DNA of 64,000 nucleotides from Achromobacter xylosoxidans A8 (GTDB lineage: Bacteria; Pseudomonadota; Gammaproteobacteria; Burkholderiales; Burkholderiaceae_B). Location: NCBI RefSeq assembly GCF_000165835.1, contig NC_014640.1:6696001-6760000 (forward strand). Direction: 5' to 3'. The notes beneath the pieces are model-generated. The model ran no database searches and was not told the origin of the DNA. It saw only the letters and a program-made list of their open reading frames with translations. This document shows, piece after piece, positions 55,255 to 64,000 of this stretch (position 1 is the first letter of the stretch; each line of letters starts with the position of its first letter). The position numbers and the translations under genes are program-made.

Positions 55255-56454
55255 ATGCCGTATGCAACTATGTTCACTGATCGCAGCAATCCGAACAAAA
55301 GCGAAGGCGTGGCGCGGTGGCTAGCGTTTGGTGCATTTTGCATCATGTTTCCGGCCTACATCGCCTACCAAATTTCCGTGCAAAAAGGGGTAATCCACCC
55401 ATATCTGGGTGGGTACTTTTCGGCCGGGATAGCAATCAGCCTGCCACTGCTGCTGCTTGCTGCCTGTATCAAACCACACTCGCGTATCCCTCCCGACTTG
55501 GTGGAATGGTTGTTCGTCCTGTTCATGCTGCTTTTCGGCATGAGCCTCGCCGTGGGCGTGTATTTCAATGTCACGCCCGAGATCCTGAAGCCCAATGCGA
55601 TCACGTGGGTCTCGTTCGTTGTGCTGTACCTGCTGGGTTTGCTTTTCCCCTGGGGCGAAAGGACTGCGACGCTCTATGCGCAGTTCATTTTCGTCGGTCT
55701 TCTACTTCTCATCGTGCTCAATACGGCAGGAGGCCAACTGGTCGGAGTAGGCTACATCGCGCCGGGAGCCGACAAGGAATTGAATTACCAAGCGGTCGCG
55801 CTGGCCTACATCGTAGCAACCCTGGCCGCGCTGCCCCCCGCACGTGTTTTGATCAGATACGCCGGCTACATACTCTCGATCATTGCTTTGTACTTAATCG
55901 GCGCACGCTCCGAATTCATTGCCTTTGTGCTTATCGCTGGCACAATCGAGTTCTGCATGGCCAAGCGAAAAGCGCAGTTCGTCGCGCTAGGCATCGTCGG
56001 AATTGTCGTGCTTCTGGCCCTGGCCCATGCCATGCTCGGCACGCTGCCGGGCAGCCGCATCCTGGGCCTGTCCGATGTCAGCGAAGACGCTTCCAGCATT
56101 GCCCGAGCCGCGCTGACCAGCGAGGCATGGCTGTCGATCAGCGAGGCCCCCTTCCTTGGCAACTACGGCAGTTATCTGCCCGGCAACTACGCCCACAACA
56201 TTCTTTCCGCCTGGGTCGACATGGGCTTGTTGGGCTTCGTTACGCTAGCACTGCTGCTGACGTTCGCTGGCGCCAGCATCATGCTCACTTACCGCGGCCA
56301 GATCCGCACGCCCGTATTCCTCGTAACGGCAGCGCTGCTGATGGCGAACATACTGCTTTTGCTCTTCGCCAAGTACTACACCTATCAATTGCTGCCTATT
56401 GCAATCGGCGCCTATGCGAACCTGCGGCGCCGGGATGCCGGCTACTCCACGTGA
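55255..56454 (+). CDS. wzy: O-antigen polymerase-like membrane protein
   Basis: 399 residues, about eleven to twelve transmembrane segments and one long periplasmic loop (about 255-310), the topology of Wzy polymerases. Wzy sequences are poorly conserved, so the call rests on topology and on the position right after wzz. Start at the ATG at 55255; TTG at 55246 and GTG at 55252 are in frame. Its 3' end overlaps the convergent LpxD-like gene by 13 bases. Confidence 0.8.
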   Translation: MPYATMFTDRSNPNKSEGVARWLAFGAFCIMFPAYIAYQISVQKGVIHPYLGGYFSAGIAISLPLLLLAACIKPHSRIPPDLVEWLFVLFMLLFGMSLAVGVYFNVTPEILKPNAITWVSFVVLYLLGLLFPWGERTATLYAQFIFVGLLLLIVLNTAGGQLVGVGYIAPGADKELNYQAVALAYIVATLAALPPARVLIRYAGYILSIIALYLIGARSEFIAFVLIAGTIEFCMAKRKAQFVALGIVGIVVLLALAHAMLGTLPGSRILGLSDVSEDASSIARAALTSEAWLSISEAPFLGNYGSYLPGNYAHNILSAWVDMGLLGFVTLALLLTFAGASIMLTYRGQIRTPVFLVTAALLMANILLLLFAKYYTYQLLPIAIGAYANLRRRDAGYST

Positions 56455-57317
56455 CGAATGTGTTTGGCGGGGTTGCCCGCCACGATGCTCTTATCATCGA
56501 CATTGCGCACAACCACGGCACCAAGGCCCACAATGGCCTTCTCACCGATTTTCAGCTGGTTTAGTACGGATGCATTGGGCGCGACCCAAGCCTGGGCGCC
56601 AATGCGTACGCCGCCGCTGATCTCCGCGCAAGCAATGACGAACGCATCCTCGCCCACATCGACGTTATGCGCGATGTGCACGTGATCGTCAATCTTTGCC
56701 CCGCGCCGGATCAGCGTATCACCCAGCGTTCCACGGCAAACGGTAGTTAACGAGCCGATCTCTACATCGTCCTCGATGATCACTCGGCCCAAATGGGGAA
56801 GCCGCAGCGCCTTGCCATCAACATCACGTTCGAATCCAAAGCCATCTTCACCGACGACCGCGCAGGACTTGATGATGCTGCGCGCACCGATGGTGACTTC
56901 GTCCTGGATCACGACGTTGTGCAAGATCCGTGCGCCCTCGCCGACCACCACCCCCTTGCCAAGCACCACGTTCTGCCCGATGAAGGCAGTGGGATGAATG
57001 TCGGGCTCGGCCTGGGACCAGACATAGCCCGCCGTCTCTTCGATATAAGCCAATGCCCGCGCGAAATCCAGCCTGGGAGTCGGCGACACCAGCGCATGGC
57101 CTCTCACCAAGGCAGCGTGCTCCGGCGAGACTATCACCACGGCTCCGGCTGGCGCCTTTTCCGCCCAAGGCCCCGATTTCGCGAAGCTCAGCGCTCCCGC
57201 GACCGCTTCGTCGACCGCCGCGATAGACCTAATCTCGACATCGCTCGCCAAGGCCGGCAACCCCAGATATCGGGCGACGTCATTGGCCGAAACCGGCTTG
57301 CTTATTGCTCTACCCAT
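56442..57317 (-). CDS. LpxD-like N-acyltransferase with left-handed beta-helix
   Basis: 291 residues. N-terminal LpxD-type uridine-binding domain (about 1-95), then hexapeptide repeats (about 100-250) with the catalytic His in HIAHNVDVG, as in LpxD, and a C-terminal GNPAKHIR. It is shorter than LpxD (about 340) and lies in an O-antigen locus, not in the lpx cluster. It overlaps a PIG-L deacetylase gene by 16 bases on the same strand. Probably acylates an amino sugar nucleotide; acyl donor unknown. Confidence 0.85.
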   Translation of the reverse strand: MGRAISKPVSANDVARYLGLPALASDVEIRSIAAVDEAVAGALSFAKSGPWAEKAPAGAVVIVSPEHAALVRGHALVSPTPRLDFARALAYIEETAGYVWSQAEPDIHPTAFIGQNVVLGKGVVVGEGARILHNVVIQDEVTIGARSIIKSCAVVGEDGFGFERDVDGKALRLPHLGRVIIEDDVEIGSLTTVCRGTLGDTLIRRGAKIDDHVHIAHNVDVGEDAFVIACAEISGGVRIGAQAWVAPNASVLNQLKIGEKAIVGLGAVVVRNVDDKSIVAGNPAKHIRHVE

Positions 57318-57934
57318 CGAATCACCTCGAAAGCTTCCGCATAGCGCATGCCGACCTGGCAACCACGCTGCACAGCAAGACTGTGGATCAATTCATCGTA
57401 GTTTGGCGCACGAAATGCCTGCGACTTATAGGCAGCCAACGCGCGGATCTTGGACTGCAGATGCTTCTCTTCCACTCCGTGGAAAAACGTCAAATCCGTC
57501 CGGCGGTTATTCCAGGGAATTTCGTAACCCAGAATCGTTGCGCGCTTGAATGCCCTGAACGCTTCACGATTGATGACTTCGTGATCCTGGTGCGTGTCGT
57601 AGGAATTCGGGCCCACCACCACATCGGGATCGATCTCCTTGCGAAGGCGGACCATGGCTTCCAGGATTTCCTGGCGGTCACGCGGGAAATACCGCACGCG
57701 AAACTGGAACACCTGCAATTGTGAGGCCGGTAGGTTGATTTCTTTCGCCGCATCCACGATTTCGGTGCGCAGAATGTCCTGCGGCAGGCCAGCGGGCACG
57801 GATTCCTCGGCAGCGGAAAACGCCGCATAGTGCACTTCGTGCCCTTGCTCCGCCCACTTCGCCATCGACGCGCCGCAGCCCCATTCGCCATCGTCCGTAT
57901 GGGGGCCCAAAATCAGGTACTTTTTCTTCTTCAA
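57302..57934 (-). CDS. PIG-L family zinc deacetylase
   Basis: 210 residues. The PIG-L zinc motif reads GPHTDDGEWGCG (family PHxDDE) and the second HxxDHE-type motif reads THQDHEV. Likely removes N-acetyl from a sugar or sugar nucleotide. The TTG at 57934 (MKKKKYLILG) is taken as start because AGGAG lies 7 bases upstream; an ATG eight codons earlier is possible but has no ribosome-binding site. Overlaps the LpxD-like gene, so the two products are made together. Confidence 0.85.
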   Translation of the reverse strand: MKKKKYLILGPHTDDGEWGCGASMAKWAEQGHEVHYAAFSAAEESVPAGLPQDILRTEIVDAAKEINLPASQLQVFQFRVRYFPRDRQEILEAMVRLRKEIDPDVVVGPNSYDTHQDHEVINREAFRAFKRATILGYEIPWNNRRTDLTFFHGVEEKHLQSKIRALAAYKSQAFRAPNYDELIHSLAVQRGCQVGMRYAEAFEVIRWVEQ

Positions 57935-57958
57935 ACCTATTCTCCTGGAGCAGATCAT

Positions 57959-60620
<2,662 letters not shown>

Positions 60621-60624
<4 letters not shown>

Positions 60625-61727
60625 TCGATTTCGTTGACCTCAAGGCTCAACAGAGCCGCATTAAAGACAAGATCGACGCAGGCATCCAGCGCGTACTAGC
60701 GCACGGCCAGTTCATTCTCGGACCCGAAGTCGCTGAACTTGAACAAAAGCTGGCAGCTTATGTCGGCGCCGAATTCTGCATCAGCTGCGCAAACGGCACG
60801 GACGCCCTGCAAATCGTACAAATGGCGCTGGGCATCGGCCCTGGCGACGAAGTCATCACACCGGGCTTTAACTACATCGCGACCGCCGAGACCGTCGCGC
60901 TGCTGGGTGCCAAGCCGGTCTACGTAGACGTCGACCCGCGCACGTGCAACCTCGACCCCACGAAGCTCGAAGCGGCGATCACCCCCAAGACCAAAGCCAT
61001 CATTCCGGTTTCGCTCTATGGGCAATGCGCCGATCTCGACGCGATCAACGCCATCGCTGAGCGCCATGGCATCCCCGTGATCGAGGATGCCGCCCAGAGC
61101 TATGGCGCGACCTACAAAGGCCGCAAGTCCTGCAATCTGAGCGCGATTTCGTGCACCAGCTTTTTCCCGAGCAAGCCTTTGGGCTGTTACGGCGACGGCG
61201 GCGCAATCTTCACCAATGACCCCGAGTTGGCCCGTGTTATCCGCCAGATCGCCCGTCATGGCCAGGACCGCCGCTATCACCATGTCCGCATCGGTGTGAA
61301 CAGCCGACTCGACACTCTGCAGGCAGCCGTCCTACTTCCGAAGCTGGAAATCCTCGACGAAGAACTGGCCCTGCGCGATCAGGCCGCAGCCCGCTACACC
61401 GCCGCGTTCCACGCCGCGGGCATCACCGATACGCCTTTCGTGGCCGATGGCAACGTTTCCGCATGGGCGCAGTACACAATCCTGGTGCCGAACCGCGCCG
61501 CACTACAAGAGCACCTGAAAGCCCAGGGCATCCCGACGGCAGTGCACTATCCGATTCCGCTGAACAAGCAGCCTGCCGTGCGTGACGACTCGGCCAATCT
61601 GCCGATCGGCGATCATCTTGCCGAACAGGTCATGAGCTTGCCCATGCACCCGTACCTGGAGCCGGATGTCCAGCAACAAATCGTTCGGGCAGTCGCCCAA
61701 GGCATCGAACGTAGCGTCCACCGCTGA
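60621..61727 (+). CDS. wlbC: UDP-3-oxo-GlcNAcA aminotransferase (WlbC/WbpE type)
   Basis: 368 residues, DegT/DnrJ/EryC1 PLP aminotransferase. Aminates the 3-keto sugar made by WlbA. GNGTDALQ-type PLP phosphate motif ([10 protein letters not shown]), [11 protein letters not shown], and PLP Lys in [15 protein letters not shown] (core FPSKPLG). Start at 60621 overlaps wlbB. The enzyme order of the pathway is A, C, B, and all three are present; the 2-epimerase (wlbD/wbpI) is not in the window. Confidence 0.93.
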
Positions 61728-61932
61728 TGCCCCGCGGGCATCGCTGGCGGCAGCCCTGGACCGCGTCCCCCTCACATGCCGACTATCAATATTCGGACTT
61801 AGCCCACTCAGTTGAGGGGGCTGACTGATTGTGAAGGGAGAGATGCCCAGTTTAGAGTCGGACCTGGCTAGGTACAGTGCTTCGCTGCCTTAAAACTGCC
61901 TGCGATGCTATCGGTGAAAGGCTGATTGATTC

Positions 61933-63222
61933 ATGTCCAGTAGATTTCGCTATAAGAACATAAAGAGTTTTTTTCAAAACCACGGATTGTTGCGTTCAAT
62001 ATTGATCTTGGTAAGTGGCGCCGGGCTTGCTCACCTTATCACTGCGATCGCTCTGCCATTTCTTACCCGGCTGTATACGCCAAATGAGTTCAGCACTTTG
62101 GCAGCATTTTCCGCCGTGCTGTCCACTATTTCTGTAGCCGCATGCTTACGATTTGATATCGCAATTCCATTGGCTAGTCGCGATGAAGAAGCCCGCCATC
62201 TACTTGGATTTGCGTTAGCCGCTACATCTGTTATGGCTTTCGTCGCCGCGGTCGTGGTCTTTTGGAAAGGAGATGCGCTCGCTGCACTTTTTGGCAGAGG
62301 TCTGTCAACTGCCCATCTTTGGCTTATGCCATTGGGCATTATATGCGCAGGAGCTTATGCTGCATTTCAAAATTGGTTCATCCGAGAAAAGAAATTTTGG
62401 TCGATAGCAAAAAGCAGAATTGCCCAGTCAATAGCAAGCGTTGGAACACAAGTAACACTCGGAATTTTAGGGGCGGGTGCGGTAGGCCTGCTAACGGGAT
62501 ATATATTTAATACTGGCATTGGCTTTTTAATTCTTTGTGGAATTTGGTGGTACTCGAGAGGATCGCGACCAACCCTTCACGCGGAACTGCCACCTAGTCC
62601 AAAAGCAACATGGAAAAAATATGACCAATTTCCAAAATTCTCAGTTGTAGAGGCTTTAGCCAATAGTGCCTCCACTCAAATACCATTGATGATAATAGCC
62701 GCCTCCCTTACTGGACCGGAGGCAGGCTATCTATTATTGGGGATAAGTATAATACAGGCTCCCATGGCGGTACTGGGATCATCCATTTCTCAAGTATTTA
62801 TCTCCCAAGCCCCAGAACAATATCGGCAAGGAAAGCTCAATCAGTTTGTTTCCTCCATGCTGAAAAACTTGCTAAAAACAGGCGGCCCTCCGCTATTGGT
62901 TTTAGGTGCCGTTTCTCCGTTTTGCTTTGGCATAATATTTGGAGCAGGATGGGAACGCGCAGGGACTCTAGTAGCATGGATGACTCCATGGTTTATCCTG
63001 CAGTTTGTCGTTGCCCCCGTATCTTCGAGCTTGCATATTATTGGCGCACTCAGGCTCGCACTATTCGTGCAAGTGCTGGGATTCTTGTTAAGAACGGGCG
63101 CAGTTTATCTCTGCACGCGCTTTGCTTCGGATTGGGTTTCTGAGGTCTATGCGCTGACCGGTGCGTTGTTTTATTTATTTTATTTGGCAGTGACAATGAT
63201 GGCAATCAAGAAACATCGTTAG
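61933..63222 (+). CDS. wzx: O-antigen/polysaccharide flippase (Wzx type)
   Basis: 429 residues, about twelve transmembrane segments, polysaccharide-biosynthesis (MATE-like) fold. Flips undecaprenyl-linked repeat units for the Wzy pathway. Codon use and composition are clearly more AT-rich than in the genes before 61728, as typical for O-antigen genes gained by transfer. 205 bases separate it from wlbC. Confidence 0.85.
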   Translation: MSSRFRYKNIKSFFQNHGLLRSILILVSGAGLAHLITAIALPFLTRLYTPNEFSTLAAFSAVLSTISVAACLRFDIAIPLASRDEEARHLLGFALAATSVMAFVAAVVVFWKGDALAALFGRGLSTAHLWLMPLGIICAGAYAAFQNWFIREKKFWSIAKSRIAQSIASVGTQVTLGILGAGAVGLLTGYIFNTGIGFLILCGIWWYSRGSRPTLHAELPPSPKATWKKYDQFPKFSVVEALANSASTQIPLMIIAASLTGPEAGYLLLGISIIQAPMAVLGSSISQVFISQAPEQYRQGKLNQFVSSMLKNLLKTGGPPLLVLGAVSPFCFGIIFGAGWERAGTLVAWMTPWFILQFVVAPVSSSLHIIGALRLALFVQVLGFLLRTGAVYLCTRFASDWVSEVYALTGALFYLFYLAVTMMAIKKHR

Positions 63223-63360
63223 ATCCATGTCTTTCTGGATTTCATGTCAAACGATGGCGAACATTATTAAGAGAAAGTCACTACAATCGGCTCCGGCCTT
63301 CCGCAATTGTTTTGCCTTTATGGCGCACTGTTCCGTACTATCAAAATCCCCGTGCAAACG

Positions 63361-64000
63361 ATGAGCATCCGCAAAAGAGTCCTCTATATCGATGGCGCCG
63401 GCCCTTTTGGCGGAGCAAGCAGAAGCCTTTTTGAATTGGTAAGACGCATGAAAGATACGGGCTTTATTTCTCCGTATTTTTTGACGACCAGAGGATCTTC
63501 CAACGAGTACTACCAGAAAGTGGCGGAGGATATGGTTGCCACTGTGGGCTTAACTCGATTCGACAATACCGAGTATAGCCACTATAGAGGGCTCCGATGG
63601 TTAGTGCTATTGCGTGAACTTTGGCATTTGCCGTTCATGTTGTCCGCTCTATTTCAAGCCAAGCGGCGATGGAAAAAATTTGATCTCATTCATGTTAATG
63701 AGATCACGGAGCTTATTCCCGGCCTGCTGGCCAAGTATTTGTTCGGATGCCCTTTGGTGGTGCATGTAAGATCGGTTCAGTCAAGAAAAGACAATCTGAG
63801 AACCAAATGGATAACCAGATTGTTGAAGAAGGTTGATGGAATTGTCTGTATTGACGAAACGGTCTCAAGAAGTGTTGATGCGCGTAATAAGATTGTAATT
63901 CACAATTCTTTTACTATTGACTCGGACAAATTAGACCAGGACTTTGAAAGCAGGATCTCCGCATACAAGAATTTCTTCCGCGTGGGCTTTGTTGGCAATT
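63361..64000 (+). CDS. Glycosyltransferase family 4 (partial, cut by window end)
   Basis: N-terminal 213 residues, still open at the window end. Starts ATG at 63361 with VLYIDGAGPFGGASRSLFEL, the glycine-rich acceptor-domain loop of GT4 enzymes, and continues with LIHVNEITELIPGLLAKYL, PLVVHVRSVQ, and VGFVGN at the end, where the donor domain begins. AT-rich like wzx. Likely adds one sugar of the repeat unit. Confidence 0.8.
   Translation, partial: MSIRKRVLYIDGAGPFGGASRSLFELVRRMKDTGFISPYFLTTRGSSNEYYQKVAEDMVATVGLTRFDNTEYSHYRGLRWLVLLRELWHLPFMLSALFQAKRRWKKFDLIHVNEITELIPGLLAKYLFGCPLVVHVRSVQSRKDNLRTKWITRLLKKVDGIVCIDETVSRSVDARNKIVIHNSFTIDSDKLDQDFESRISAYKNFFRVGFVGN

Overview
The window is high-GC proteobacterial chromosome of the Bordetella/Achromobacter type (Alcaligenaceae, Betaproteobacteria). 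I infer this from three Bug-type tripartite-tricarboxylate receptors, an ahcY-holin-like-metF operon behind an SAH riboswitch, a type III pantothenate kinase (the Bordetella 'Baf' gene) overlapping birA, and a wlbA-wlbB-wlbC set like that of Bordetella LPS. No insertion sequence, CRISPR array, tRNA or rRNA was recognised. The genus is inferred from gene content, not from a marker gene.

Layout. 1-6008: tail of an unknown gene, then a carboxylate-catabolism cluster (Bug receptor, IclR regulator, MaoC hydratase, CitE-like lyase, family III CoA-transferase, second Bug receptor) that looks like a C5-dicarboxylate (itaconate/mesaconate type) pathway. 6088-10502: methyl-cycle operon ahcY-holin-like-metF, a GT4 glycosyltransferase and a DUF1289 protein. 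10622-15635: an operon of Bug receptor, LeuC, LeuD and a fluoroacetate-dehalogenase-like hydrolase, divergent from a LysR regulator. 15685-19596: double-domain Lrp regulator, MHS transporter and amidase. 19658-25531: housekeeping block metK, two lipid A acyltransferases, dapF, DUF484, xerC.

25589-32821 is a zinc-homeostasis island: a znuCBA-type ABC importer led by a tiny membrane protein and followed by DUF1007 and NicO-type genes, a Zur-box-like operator, zur, a COG0523 GTPase and a DksA with only one zinc-finger cysteine. 32971-36134: hslVU, a CusF-like protein and a cobalamin adenosyltransferase. 36201-42371: rfbD-rfbC (dTDP-rhamnose), then lipA and lipB separated by a LacI-type sensor domain without a DNA-binding domain and a Sel1-repeat gene, then DUF493 and a class IV aminotransferase. 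42498-45650: dacA with an apparent frameshift after the signal peptide, a GlxA-type regulator and a divergent HD-domain hydrolase gene. 45683-51821: alpha/beta hydrolase, a four-gene Mce lipid-transport operon, birA-coaX and a 58-residue membrane protein.

51858-64000 is the cell-surface region: waaA and waaC (LPS core), then O-antigen/polysaccharide genes: wzz, wzy, an LpxD-like acyltransferase overlapping a PIG-L deacetylase, a 1.1-kb gene-free stretch with decayed coding sequence, wlbA-wlbB-wlbC (UDP-2,3-diacetamido-2,3-dideoxy-glucuronate synthesis), a wzx flippase and a glycosyltransferase cut by the window end. Base composition falls visibly from wzx onward, as is usual for laterally exchanged O-antigen genes.

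Most interesting leads: the PIG-L/LpxD-like pair (possible sugar deacetylation and re-acylation), the LeuCD/dehalogenase operon with a complete defluorinase-type active site, the zinc island with its in-frame CGTGGT repeat, the dacA frameshift, and the possibly leaderless, self-regulated iclR promoter.
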